Of a stretch of DNA of 64,000 nucleotides, positions 1 to 11,503 are shown in pieces. The DNA is taken from assembly GCF_021730395.1 (NCBI RefSeq), contig NC_069363.1:50649001-50713000 (forward strand), given 5' to 3'. The position numbers were made by a program, and so were the translations under genes. This DNA is from Mercenaria mercenaria. Taxonomy: Eukaryota; Mollusca; Bivalvia; Venerida; Veneridae. Under the pieces are notes generated by a model. It had not been told where the DNA came from. It saw only the letters and a list, made by a program, of their open reading frames with translations, and did no database searches. Numbering within the stretch: the stretch's first letter is position 1; each line of letters opens with the position of its first letter.

Positions 1-530
1 TCTTATACTATACTAAACTTCAATGAATTTTTTTTCGGAAAAGCTTCCATGTGTTAGTCGTTAGCCAATCTGAATGTGGATTGATATCTCAATTCCTTAA
101 AGGGAAACATCATGTACATTATATTATCACTCAGTGTTAAAGCTAAACGTCATTTAAAAACGGCGTTCGTCCAGTCAGGATCGCCTCGAAGAACTGATGT
201 ATTTCTCTGGCATATATTCACATAACCAGTCCAATCAAAATGCTCAGATGCCTTCTAAAATCATTCATGTTCACAGTCCATTAAAACTTTTTAAAACAGA
301 ATAAAGGGTATCTTAATGTTATCAAATGATTACGTTACACTTGAGTCAAATGTCACAAAATATGTAACAATGCAGATGTTAAATTTGATTATATTAATAT
401 TTTATACTTCTTATGGTCACAACAAAATCCTTAAGGCTCCTCCCAACGTAACGTGGCAAAAACATCATTTGAACTCGTGGTAAGACAACAGTCCGAGTGT
501 ATTACCTAAAATTAGCAAAATGTGCTGGTT
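1..530. repeat. Diverged duplicate block, left copy (partner at about 6060-6530)
   Basis: This block lies downstream (3' side) of the cGAS-like gene and is recognisably related to 6060-6530. Shared landmarks occur in the same order: 'atgtatttctctg', 'gccttctaaaatc', an A/T-rich 'taaaac' stretch followed by 'agaataaagggt' or 'agaatacggagt', and 'ttacctaaaat' near the right end. Identity is patchy with many small gaps, so the duplication is old. No gene is recognised in it. An open frame at 520-966 has no family resemblance and is judged chance. Bases 531-1317 show nothing recognisable. Confidence 0.55.
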
Positions 531-1317
531 TACTTACTCCAGACGGCTATCCCAAATGACCCTTTTCTGGGACGGGACCAAGTCAGTTGCTATTTTAGCG
601 TTAATTCATATAGTTGTAAAGGAAATGGCTCAGAAAAGAATAAATCAATGTATTATACATGAACCTTTCATATTTTTCAAACATTCAGTGACAGTAAGGC
701 AATACACATGCCGATGTAATGAATCGACATTTTTTTTGGAATTACAAACCTATCCAACTTATCCAAACAGAGATTTTTCCGCTAATGTATACAAATTACA
801 GAAAACGTATTCATTATACCTTTTATTCTTGTACATGTACATTGAACTATACTCGACATCAATTCTATCTCAACGAGGAGGTTGTAAACATGCGAAACTG
901 AGCTTGAAAAATGAAAAACTGGAACAACATAAAATACTAAAATGTACAAGACTTCTTACAAGATAACGAATATGTACACGCGTTTAAATTACAATGCCAA
1001 AAAGAAACAAATCTCTCAGAAATATGATGTTTTTCCTAGCACTGTAGTGTAAGGATTTGCAGACAAAATTGATTATTTGTAGTTGAGATACTGAAATACA
1101 TGACAAAACATCCGTTTGTTTACATGTCATATTTAAATATTCGTCATTCAGATATTAGTTTTCACTCGTTGCTATGTCTCTTGTAGCAATTTTGCACCTC
1201 TAATTCATCCGCAGATGTTTTGATTTTAATCTGAAACAAATTTCTTATCTGAAGACATTTTAAGTGATTGTTTGATCCTAAATTGGCCGGAAAAAATATC
1301 CACAATCAGTGCGTGGC

Positions 1318-2808
1318 TTATTCAGTGGTATTGTTCTTAAACAGTACATCAAGTAAATCAGTATGAAGATTTAAACATTCCTGTATCAACAGATCTCTGT
1401 ACTTTCTATATGAGTAACATTCATCGTCATTTATTTGTAGCAGAAGACGCTTAATTGACTCAAACCTAGTCAGTTGTCGCTTTGTATGTGCCTTCTGATA
1501 TTCCTCTTCCCTCTGTCTATCATTTTCATCCGTTTCAGGAATCAGCGTATGCATGGCTGATAATTCTTCAAACCATATTGACGGTACACATTCATATCCA
1601 AGCTCCAACGGCTTATCACAGTATCGTTTTAATATAGCGATTATTTCATCAAACACAAGCATAAACTTTGGTGCAATATTATTCGCGTCGCAGTCAGGTA
1701 TTTCAATTCTTTTGGTCAATACTAATGTCTTCAATACATAGCTTGAAAACTTAACAATTCTCTTCTGCTTTCCAAATACTCTGTCAAATTTGGGTTCATT
1801 AAAATGTTTCTCATTATACATGGATAAAGCATGTCTCTCGCAAAAATATTTCAACAGTCTGTAGCACGCAAACCATCCTGGTTGTTGGTTCTTTATTTTG
1901 TTCATAATTTTCTTTTCCGCTTGTACAAATGAAATTCTGAACGTACATCTATCGATTATTTCTTCGTTACTTTCGAGAATATATTTGTTTCTCCCAAAGC
2001 CAAAACAGAACCCTGCATGAGAAGGGTACTCAAATTTCTGTGGGATAAGGTTACCAAATCCAGCTTCCGATAATATTTCTTGATATTCATCAGCAGCATT
2101 TACACCAGTGGTCACTGAGTTATCCTTTGACATGATCGTTATTGTGATGTCCACTGATATGAGTAAACCTTTCCGATTAAATCTTATATCATCATTGTTT
2201 TTCCATCTGAAATACAGCGTTAAAGCAGGGCCATGTATTTCATAAAAAGACTCATTTAGTGTCAAATTGCCGGTACTTTTAACGACCCCTAACATTTCTA
2301 AAATAAAAAACTTTCTCAAACCTTTTCGAACACGACTTTCAAAGAAGCTTCTCACATCAAGTGCTGACAGATAAACGTCTGAATTAATTTTTGCAAGGAT
2401 GCACCTTTTGAGAAGTTTTCTCTTTATTGCTTTTGGTCCTTTATATCTAATTTGACGGAATGGAGATGAGTTTATCACCCTTTTGTTTTCACGACCTAAT
2501 ACTTCGATAGTTCTGCTATCAAAATGCGGAAATATAAAAGTATAATCAAATTCGTCTAGATCATTAATTTTCGACTCTTCGGCCACACCTCCTACCAGTA
2601 GTAAGTGACTTGCGATCTCTGTTCTCGGAATGTGAAATATTTTATCATTCTCAAACACTTTGAGAAGAAATTCCTCAGTAACATCATTTACAGCGTCTTT
2701 TATATCACGTGCCTCTTTTTGACAACGATTCCTTGATATTTCCACTTCATTTTCATGTACATCACGTAGAAGTTGTTCCAGCACTTTATACTCCGACTGG
2801 AATGGCAT
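1318..2808 (-). CDS. cGAS-like receptor / Mab-21 family nucleotidyltransferase
   Basis: Predicted 496-residue protein of the cGAS/Mab-21 superfamily; active members make cyclic di- or oligonucleotides from NTPs on binding nucleic acid and signal through STING. Visible here: helical N-terminus, then the NTase core with a hG[G/S] motif (Gly-Gly, residues 73-74, where cGAS has Gly-Ser), the acidic pair in DEFDYTF (Glu86, Asp88), and the third metal ligand in ISVDITIT (Asp220), closely matching human cGAS ISVDITLA. The C-terminal half has the usual Mab-21 pattern (RISF..AEK, then C-RLLKYFCERH, then SSYVLKTLVL). I do not see the human-type H-C-C-C zinc ribbon. The chosen ATG (2808) is the first in frame. 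The frame stays open upstream to a good acceptor, tttttactttcag, with the exon starting at 2853, so a coding or leader exon farther right is possible. No in-frame stop or shift; looks functional. Catalysis and ligand are inferred. Confidence 0.88.
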   Translation of the reverse strand: MPFQSEYKVLEQLLRDVHENEVEISRNRCQKEARDIKDAVNDVTEEFLLKVFENDKIFHIPRTEIASHLLLVGGVAEESKINDLDEFDYTFIFPHFDSRTIEVLGRENKRVINSSPFRQIRYKGPKAIKRKLLKRCILAKINSDVYLSALDVRSFFESRVRKGLRKFFILEMLGVVKSTGNLTLNESFYEIHGPALTLYFRWKNNDDIRFNRKGLLISVDITITIMSKDNSVTTGVNAADEYQEILSEAGFGNLIPQKFEYPSHAGFCFGFGRNKYILESNEEIIDRCTFRISFVQAEKKIMNKIKNQQPGWFACYRLLKYFCERHALSMYNEKHFNEPKFDRVFGKQKRIVKFSSYVLKTLVLTKRIEIPDCDANNIAPKFMLVFDEIIAILKRYCDKPLELGYECVPSIWFEELSAMHTLIPETDENDRQREEEYQKAHTKRQLTRFESIKRLLLQINDDECYSYRKYRDLLIQECLNLHTDLLDVLFKNNTTE

Positions 2809-2853
2809 TTTGAGGTCAACAGCGTCAATGACTAACTGCCTTTGAGTGAAGGC

Positions 2854-4740
2854 CTGAAAGTAAAAAATGCACAAAATCTAATGCAATGATATTTCAAGTT
2901 AAAATTAGTGAACAGTAACGCTCTCATTGTTATTTGCTGAAGTGTATATGAATATAAAAATCAGATTTTTATTTCATACCAGAAAATATCACCCATTCAA
3001 TAATTTTATTCGACAGGGCAGGACAAGGACATTATTCTGTTTGTGTTGTCATTTTCTTCCCTCATATCGGTTTTCGATATATAAATTTTTATAAATTCAT
3101 CACGTTTTAGTGTATTTGTAACATTTAAAAAGAATGGGTTGAAGTGATACAATTGCTAGATATTATTATGACATAGTCTTTGAAATGTTAGCAATAACTT
3201 ATTGCTCTGTAAAAGCGTATGTTAAATTTAAAAAAGAGCTTTCAGTATATTTTTAAGGTAATGGTGAATTAACAAATGTTAGGTTGGCTGATTTCTTCGG
3301 TATAAACATGTCTAATATTCGAGAATATAGGTCGTGGATATGACCTATTTTTTGAGTTATAGGTCGGCTTATAGTTAAAAAATCTCCACAAAATTTGAAA
3401 TATTCCGTCTTTTCCGTTGTTTTCTAATAAAACTATGGTATATGCTATGGAAAAGTATCTATTTTTCGGCTGTTCGCTTATATTGCAATAGTGCTTACGC
3501 TTGTTTTGCACTGTTAGTGACCAGTTTAATCACTTGTCATCAGATCATCACCATCAAACTGGAATGCAGGAATTCTGATCTCTCTAACTTAAGGCCGGCA
3601 GGATTTCATTTCAATAAATGAGCATGCTGGTCTTACTATTATCAAGTGAGTGAAAGATAGTGTGAATGAAGATTTGACATCACATGTCGATTAATAAATG
3701 AGTAAACAAAAGCCTTAACGTTGTGTTACGTGTACACATATAAAATCCACACGAATATTAAACGATATTTATCAGGAATTCATAATGAAAATAGTGCAAG
3801 GAAGATTACAAAAAGTTTGGCTTAGATAATGGTTCAGGATGACGTCCTCTGGTCTCTTGACCAAATTCTGTAACAGTTCTCGTATTACTTGATTTGAGGG
3901 TAGTTTCCGACATCATTGTGGAGTCACATATAAAGAACATGCATGGATGCTGTCGTTTGTAAGTAACTTATATCAAACAGTGTACGTTGAAGTCGAAATA
4001 TTGGCGTCTATGTAATACAACGGACTTCACGGATTAATACAGAAGTTCAAAGGTCTACACAATGTATCCTATACGCAAATGTGCTATATGCAAACGTCAC
4101 AGAATGCTTTATTACTTTTGCGCCGACGGCTTTTAGTTATACCTGTCACTTTAGCCATTCAAACCTGTGGTTAGGAGAGTGAGGCATTGCACCACATTGA
4201 GAGTTTTCTCGCTGAAATCATCTCGTGCATGTATTGCGACATGCTTAAGCTCAAAGCTGATGAAACAGAAGCAAGGCTTTTCACATCAAAGCATTACTCC
4301 AAGCGCAACGCAGTATATTGTCAGAGTATACAAAATCTTCTAAAATTATCGAGTCGTACTTATGAGATATTTTTGACGGGAGAATTCTTTTGAAAATGTA
4401 TTGAAATTGTCTATTTAAATGGGGGAAATACTGTACTATATATGATGAAATATTTCATCATTTTAAAAGGAAGTAATCGTCTATTCAATCAAAAGATGAA
4501 AGACCTTTAAAATCGAGCAACTATTCAAAAAGATAATGAGTGAAAATTATTTGAATACAATAGTGTTCAAAGAAGAAAGAAATACACTGTGCAACATATT
4601 ATCAATTAGATAGGCATATATGACAATTTAACTTGTTGCTTGGAAACAAAAGAAAAACAAAACAAAAAACCACCATGACCAAACACTGATTCCAAAGACA
4701 TCAAATCACCTGAGCAAAAAAGGCATGTAATTCAGTAAGT
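2854..4740. other. Upstream region of the cGAS-like gene, no gene recognised
   Basis: AT-rich sequence with no open frame that resembles a known protein. Small open frames (for example 3269-3511 and 4187-4393) have no domain pattern. It may hold the first exon and promoter of the cGAS-like gene, but I cannot place a convincing donor or promoter. Confidence 0.4.
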
Positions 4741-4942
4741 GGTTTTATCACATGTTTGACGTCGCGGGAGTGTAATAAAGCCATTGAATAAAAATGATAA
4801 AACACTAGTGTAATAAAGCTTGGACGGCGACGTCATTTATACTATAGGCGACGTCGGTCAAATTGTCTTGTTTATATAGTAAAAGAAAGTCGAATTTTTT
4901 ATTTATCGACAAGAAAGGCTAACATGTGATAAAAAGAATATT

Positions 4943-5080
4943 ACATTTGTGACTTTCCATATTGAATTTATTAAACTCGTTAAATAAAATTGATAAAATG
5001 CTCGGCAGAGCCTCGCATTTTATTATTTTATTCAACTCGTTCGATAAAGTCAATATGAAAAGACACTCATGTAATATCCT
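4943..5080. mobile_element. Foldback (palindromic) MITE-like element
   Basis: Two arms of about 65 bases form an imperfect inverted repeat around 'gctcggcagagcctcg' near 5010. The left arm contains 'gactttccatattgaa' and the right arm its counterpart 'tcaatatgaaaagac'; both outer ends carry 'aatattacat' or 'atgtaatatc'. It has no coding capacity. The same design recurs at 26.6 kb with a different sequence. Confidence 0.55.
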
Positions 5081-5637
5081 CTATATGTCTTGAAGTAGAT
5101 ACTTTGTTTGGAGTTTATTTTACAAACGTGCATCACTTCCATGGGAAAGGTTGGCAGATAAATTGAACGATGGCGACAACAACAACAACAAAACATTATC
5201 TAATTTAGCAATATCGACATAGCATGTCATGGGCAAATGAACAGTTATAACTATAATAAATAACTACATGCACATGAGTAAACATTGCAATTCTATGTAT
5301 AATTAAAGATATTTATAATAAGGCATATCTAATCTTAAGCAAATTATGTGCTCAGTGAAATGATATTTAAACTTTTCGCTCAGTTTGAATTTACTATTTA
5401 GTTTAATCTCATTGGTCAATATTGATTAAGCTTATGCAATCTCATTTAGCCCTGTGATCTTATCTTAAATATTGGAAGTCCTGGTGTCCATGCAGTACTT
5501 GGAATTATAGAGCATTTTGACTAGAAATTAATTCAGTCATTAGTATAAAAGTGTGCATATTATGATTTAAACATGGTGATAGATTTAGAGTAGTAATAGC
5601 TAGGATTTTAAGAAAGAAAACATTTAAAGTTTTGTGG

Positions 5638-5670
5638 TTGTTTTTTTTTTTTTTTTTTCGTTTTTTTTTT
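5638..5670. repeat. Poly-T tract
   Basis: A nearly pure run of T (with one C) of about 30 bases, possibly the poly-A tail of a minus-strand retroposon. Similar T runs lie at 37236-37266 and 37405-37436. Confidence 0.6.
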
Positions 5671-5774
5671 ATAGACGGAATTTACGCCAAATTACGACTT
5701 TCCAGTCTTATTTATTTCAAGAACGATACAGCATTTGTGTGATTTGTGTAAAACTTGGGTAGAACGAAGGTGGA

Positions 5775-5895
5775 ATCATTTATCTTTCATAAGTCAACTT
5801 GATAGCTTCGTCTAATATTAACCCCGGAAAGGTGATGAGGAGGAGATTCTTCGAACTTAGCGACCTTATCCACTGTGCCACGGAGGCCCCTCGAG
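5775..5895 (-). mobile_element. tRNA-derived SINE head (degenerate)
   Basis: Read on the minus strand this begins 'ggcctccgtggcacagtgg', with a perfect A-box (TGGCACAGTGG, pol III consensus TRGCNNAGYGG), followed about 20 bases later by 'aagttcgaagaatc', a weak B-box. It cannot fold as a tRNA with a recognisable anticodon arm, so I call it a SINE head and not a tRNA gene. No target-site duplication was identified. Confidence 0.5.
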
Positions 5896-6059
5896 TTATT
5901 GTGGCTGGGGCGAGAAAAATATGGAGACAGTATAGCAAATGAACAATAAATATTTTATAATATGTATTCAATTTTAAAGTCACATATAATTTCATACATA
6001 CTGGTCAATGCCTGACCATATAAACAAGGGTCAGGCATAATGCATATACCTTAAGACAA

Positions 6060-6530
6060 CGGGTTAACGAGTTTATCCCTTCAATCTGAATTTTGTCCCA
6101 TTTTCCTCGAACGGCAACAATATATACCATACTATCGTTCAATCCTATTAGCTAAAACTACTTTTAGAACAAAGTTTATCCAGTCAAAGTCGTTTCTTAA
6201 GAAACATGTATTTCTCTGACATATATAATAATATTATTCACATAGCCGCTCCTGTGAAATAGCCTTCTAAAATCTGTTTTTTGTTTACATGATTGTACAC
6301 AATTTTGAAAACCTTTTAAAATAGAATACGGAGTGTTTCAACGGGTTAAATAACGGTACACGTACAATTTTGCTGATAAGATAATATTAATACCTCTCAT
6401 GGTCTATCCCTGATTGTCACAATATTGAATATAAGCCGGAAGCTCTCTCCGCCTTCCAAACATATTTTTAGAACCCATAACAAGATTTAAGTCCTAGTGT
6501 TTTACCTAAAATGAACAAAACGTGTGTCTG
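6060..6530. repeat. Diverged duplicate block, right copy (partner at 1-530)
   Basis: Homologous to the first ~530 bases of the window, in the same orientation (shared landmarks listed there). In the left copy the block is the 3' flank of the cGAS-like gene. Here no second cGAS-like gene is visible to the right, so any duplicated gene has been lost or the duplication did not include it. Confidence 0.55.
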
Positions 6531-8131
6531 ATCAAAAATGAATTCAAATATTTAAACTTTGTTATCACCGGTTTTCTTACACAGGTTATGTATGACTTTT
6601 ATTTCACCCACAGAAAGTCAAACCGACAAAGGTCACGAACCTGATGATAAGATGATTATATTGACATTCAACCACTAACTGACTTAGCCGCTAATCCTAC
6701 ATCTTATGTTCCTATAATATTGCCCTTTAATGAATATGCTTAAACTTCGGCATGCAAACTTTTTTACCCTGCCTCTACAAATTAAATCAAAATTAAATTA
6801 CAGTTAGACATAGACATAGTAACATGAAAAATAAAACGCTCATACAAACATTATTACGACCTTATGTGTACTGGTAAATGAGTTATTTTGCATATAAACT
6901 TACCGAAGACCTAGATTATTTTCAAATTTATTTGATAAATGTTCTAAATAACTGACACGCCTGATGTACTTTTCAGATATTGTTACACTTCATGCGGTTT
7001 TGTGACAAGTGTTTATCAACATATCAAGTAGCAAGCAATTACGATAGTTTTGTCACAAGTGTTTATGAACATAGCAAGTATCAAGCAATTACGTCAATTT
7101 GACTCATGCATATGATGTAAATATAAAATCACGTGTTTGTCGCTACATATATGGGATTCTGTGCGTGCGTGCATGTTCGGGTTTAATGGGATTCTGTAGT
7201 GTCGTACGATCCGCAATGTAACAATGAAATGAGCCGTCCAGATGAAATAAAGATAGAATAATACTTTCAACACACACAGAATATTTCAAAATACACAAGG
7301 AATAAACAGAGGATATTTGTTTATCTCAATGTAAAATCGAAATATATTTCACCTTTGAAAACCATAATAGCAGTCCAGATGAATAATACCATCAACACAC
7401 AAAATACACAAGGAATAAACAGGCGATATTTCTTTATTTCAAAGTAAAATCGAAATGTATTTCACTTTTGGACACCAGAATTTACATTTTCATGAGTGGT
7501 GTACGAATAAAAAAGTAAATTATGATGTTCACGAGTGAAATTTATTCGGTATGTTTGACAAGTCCTAGCTTCTTAATATGTGGCTAGATGATGAAAAATC
7601 AGGTCTTATATCGTAAAACAGCACCAGGTGCTGGTGTTCAGGGTTGGTCTCTACCAGCATTGTCTAGCTGGAATTGGTTCTTGTTCTAGATGAGATACCT
7701 GGTTGAGATGTTTCTATGGATCGCCTGTGGTCACCCAACAGTCCTTCCTTTTATTCTAGTCAGGATCGCTTAATCAGTCTTAAATACTTTACAGGGTTTG
7801 CCGCTGACATCACACTATATGTTGTAGAGCTAGCTGCAAATATCTGCTTTGTACAAAACGTTGTTCCACCTTTATTAAATCCAGATACCATCATTGAGAA
7901 TGGTGGTTGATGAATCGCTTGACTCTAATCCAATGTCGTATTCGTATAAACGACTGCCGTCTAACATGCATGAGATACAAACAGTACAAACAGTAATAAT
8001 TGTAATAAAATGTTTGTTTCCCGAAAATATTTTCCGGTTGGCATGTAGTTGCCGCTGTACGTCCGTTCTAAAATCTTGGTTTGGATTATGTCTAGTGCGT
8101 ACAAGAAAACTTATCAAACATTATGAAACAT
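6531..8131. other. Non-coding stretch with two short tandem duplications
   Basis: Contains a ~56-base direct duplication at about 6995-7095 ('gtttatcaacatatcaagta' versus 'gtttatgaacatagcaagta') and a ~140-base duplication at about 7236-7490 ('aatacacaaggaataaacag' occurs twice). Open frames at 7716-7910 and 7875-8133 overlap on opposite strands and match nothing I know. No gene is supported. Confidence 0.5.
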
Positions 8132-9160
8132 AAATATATCATTATGATGAGATCTTGCGAATATTGCCTTAGGTGAACCATTCCCGGTTTCGTTAATACA
8201 AATATATCATTATGATGAGATCTTGCAAATATTGCCTCAGGTGAACCATTCCGGGTTTCGTTAATACAAATATATCATTATGATGAGATCTTGCAAATAT
8301 TGCCTTAGGTGAACCATTCCCGGTTTCGTTAATACAAATATATCATTATGGTGAGATCTTGCGAATATTGCCAAATATTTGAACCATTCCCTGTTTCGTT
8401 AATACAAATATATCATTATGATGAGATCTTGCGAATATTGCCTTAGGTGAACCATTCCCGGTTTCGTTAATACAAATATATCATTATGATGAGATCTTGC
8501 AAATATTGCCTTAGGTGAACCATTCCCGGTTTCGTTAATACAAATATATCATTATGGTGAGATCTTGCGAATATTGCCAAATATTTGAACCATTCCCTGT
8601 TTCGTTAAAACAATTATATCATTATGATAAGATCTTGCGAATATTGCCTTAGGTGAACCATTCCCTGTTTCGTTATAATAATTACAAATATATCTTTATG
8701 ATGAGATCTTGCGAATATTGCCTTAGGTGAGCCATGCCCGGTTTCGTTATTACAAATATATCATTATGATGAGATCTTGCAAATATTGCCGTAGGTGAAC
8801 CATTTCCTGTTTCGTTAATACAAATATATCATTATGATGAGATCTTGCGAATATTGCCAAATATTTGAACCATTCCCGGTTTCGTTAATACAAATATATC
8901 ATTATGTTGAGATCTTGCGAATATTGCCATATATTTGAACCATTCCCGGTTTCGTTAATACAAATATAATTATCATTATGGTGAGATCTTGCGAATATTA
9001 CCTTATGTGAACCATTCCCGGTTTCGTTAATACAAATATATCATTATGGTGAGATCTTGCGAATATTGCCTTATGTGAACCATTCCCGGTTTCGTTATTA
9101 CAAATATATCATGATGGTGAGATCTTGCGAATATTGCCATATATTTGAACCATTCCGGGT
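8132..9160. repeat. Satellite-like array, ~68-bp unit, about 15 copies
   Basis: Each unit reads approximately 'aaatatatcattatgatgag', 'atcttgcgaatattgcc', a variable segment, then 'gaaccattcccggtttcgtt'. Two kinds of variable segment alternate: 'ttaggt' and 'aaatattt' or 'atatattt'. In the left half they follow a repeating order of three units, which suggests a higher-order repeat produced by unequal exchange. No open frame persists through the array. Confidence 0.9.
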
Positions 9161-9857
9161 CCAACAATTAAATTCCTTTACGTTTTTACAAAACTCTGTA
9201 TTTTGAAACCGGATAACTCCTGCAACAGTTTTCAGTGGATCTAGCCCAATCAACTGACGTTGCTATTATTAATGTGAACTTGTGCATGTTTTGAGATATG
9301 CATATAATACCATATAGCCGAGTATAAACGCTCTCCCTAATACAGGCACCCACGTCTCGGCGAAAAAAATGGTATTGCTTTTATATTGTTAGGATATACA
9401 TTTATTTGTCCTATGTCCCCTCTCCGTCCCTAAAAACGTATCCCTTCACTTTCGTTATCCCATATTTCTGAAGAATCTTGAAAAAAAAATCAACAGTTGT
9501 TGTAAACAGCTATATTTCCCGTATATGCGCGTGCGCTCAAGAACACTCAAACTGATTATATTTTGAACCTTTTTTTTAACGTGCTGTTTTAAATGCTGTT
9601 TTAAATTTTTATCAGAAGGACAAAGTTTCTAGTAAATTAAATGAACATTTCCAAGTTATAATGGCAGAAAATATCGTTAAACGTTAACGATACGCAACAG
9701 TTCAAATCATTACACACATTAAATTGACTCTTCCAAAACTTAATTTCTATCATGTTTCAATTCATAAACTTATTTTTCTTGATGTGTTGTTAAACCTGAT
9801 GCCATTATTATGGGTCAAATCAGACATTAAAAATAAAAATTTGAAATTTTGCAAACC

Positions 9858-10070
9858 TTAACCCTTAGCCTGCTGGCGGCAGATGATTCTGCCTTTGCGA
9901 CCAGTGCAGACCAAGATCAGCCTGCACGTCCGTGCAGTCTGATCATGGTCTGCACTGTTCGCTATTCAGTCAGTAAATTTTCAGTGAAAATCCCTTTGAG
10001 TAATAAGTGGTACTGTCCAAATTGAAAGATGGACCAGTCCACTATAGAAATATAGCAGGTTAAGGGTTAA
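9858..10070. mobile_element. TTAA-flanked MITE, copy 1 of 3
   Basis: Ends are TTAACCCTTAGCCTGCT on the left and the complement of TTAACCCTTAACCTGCT on the right, a 17-base terminal inverted repeat with one mismatch. TTAA at both edges followed by CCCT is the piggyBac superfamily pattern (TTAA target duplication), which is why I suggest that family. The interior has 'gcagaccaagatcagcctgc' and its near complement 'gcagtctgatcatggtctgc', so it also folds internally. There is no open frame; it would depend on a transposase elsewhere. Confidence 0.65.
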
Positions 10071-10073
10071 AGA

Positions 10074-10700
10074 AAAAGTCGGTTACGACATATACTGCAC
10101 TCACAAAAACCCATCACAAATAATAACTTACATTATACGGAATCACAGTCCATATGACAAAACTTATCTTGTATATTTTTAGCCAGAATAATTGTTAAAT
10201 ATCTAATCTAAGACTTGTGCATGTGACTTTATAAAGGCTCCCGGCCGAAACATCTTAATAAAAGCTATTAAGGATTTTTATAGTGCGGACGTGAGCAACA
10301 TTGTACAGGACAAAAAGATGTGACGGACATTGTTTACAAATAAATGAGACGTGATTAAAAGACAACACAATAGTATACTTATTGAAATACCAATTCACTG
10401 ATGTTTATCAAATTTATCAATACAATAATTATGTGAGTATTTTATAATCAATGCATACTAAACTGCATACTGAGAGACTACAAACAAAACTTCGTATTTC
10501 TCAAAATGAGGATACATATTTCTAGGCTGATGAATAGCATTAAATGGCAAAAGACGAGAATTATAATTATGATATGCGCTTTTAAGATTGAAACAAATGC
10601 TCTTTATGTAAAGTTCATCCTCTTTCTATTCTGCCTATAACACCGATCTAATGAAACATCATTCTACCAAAACATACAGGGTTAATTAGACTAGCACCTG
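10074..10700. other. Non-coding spacer
   Basis: AT-rich sequence with no recognisable gene, repeat or RNA. Confidence 0.4.
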
Positions 10701-10707
10701 TACTATG

Positions 10708-10951
10708 ATATGAACCGTGCCATGGGAAAACCAACATAGTGGGTATGCGACCAGCATGGATCCAGACCAGCCTGCGCATCCGCGCAGTCTGGTCAGGATC
10801 CATGCTGTTCGCTAACAGTTTCTTCAATTCCAATAGGCTTTAAAAGCGAACAGCATGGAACCTGACCAGACTGCGCGGATGCGCAGGCTGGTCTGGATCC
10901 ATGTTGGTCGCACACCCACTATGTTGGTTTTCCCATGGCACGGCTCATATA
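10708..10951. mobile_element. Long near-perfect foldback element
   Basis: Two arms of about 110 bases are nearly exact reverse complements. The left arm runs through 'gtgccatgggaaaaccaaca', 'gatccagaccagcctgcgca' and 'gcgcagtctggtcaggatcc'; the right arm repeats these in reverse order, ending 'ttttcccatggcacggctca'. A ~30-base loop ('gtttcttcaattccaatagg') separates them. The arms are far more GC-rich than the surroundings. Open frames inside (10648-10833 and 10855-11079) are translations of the arms and are not genes. An RNA copy would fold into a long double-stranded hairpin. Confidence 0.8.
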
Positions 10952-11472
10952 TCTTTTTATATTTTTATGATTCAATGAAGTGGTATGAGTCAGTCTTTAT
11001 CCTAAGTCCAATATCATATGAAAATTTTATATTGTTCCTGTGGAACAGACTCGATTCTGACTCTACGAAATTGAATTAAACAAAATAAATGTAGAAATAT
11101 CTTTATTATCAGTCAAGCGGCTAGTCTAAGAGTTAATTTATTAGTTATATAAAAATTTTGTAAATGTAAAATATTTCAAATTATATCTGAGTAACTACAC
11201 CTCATCTAACAATTTAAAGGTGATATTTATATGCTTACATACTGAACAATGTTCAAGGATATTTTTTTAAACTTCACATTTTAACAAATATAAAGAAACT
11301 TTATATGAAGATATGAATTAGTGTAGTGTATCCTACAAATCTAAAGGATAATAATACTAATGTCTTCTTATCAACTGCTTTCTCTAAATCTAATTTTAAA
11401 GACATCCCTCTATAAAGGAAAACATCATACCTGAGTTGCATTGTCAGTTTGAAGCTCGTAATAAAATAAGGC

Positions 11473-11502
<30 letters not shown>
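11473..11502. repeat. (AAGT)n microsatellite tail of the LINE
   Basis: About seven copies of AAGT abut the 3' end of the minus-strand LINE and probably arose as its repeated terminal unit. Confidence 0.8.

Positions 11503-11503
<1 letters not shown>

Noticed and set aside
520-966. 148-codon open frame
   Set aside because: It has no recognisable domain, and it straddles the edge of an old duplicated block whose other copy does not keep the frame. Judged chance.
5775-5895. tRNA gene on the minus strand
   Set aside because: The A-box is good, but the B-box and cloverleaf are not. Better explained as a SINE head.
7716-8133. Overlapping open frames on both strands
   Set aside because: They are antisense to one another, match no family and run into the satellite array.
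8132-9160. Array resembling CRISPR spacing
   Set aside because: The whole unit is repeated with no unique spacers, there are no cas genes, and the setting is an animal genome. It is an ordinary satellite.
10648-11079. Two open frames with similar peptides (DPDQTARMRRLVWIH)
   Set aside because: They are translations of the two arms of the foldback element.
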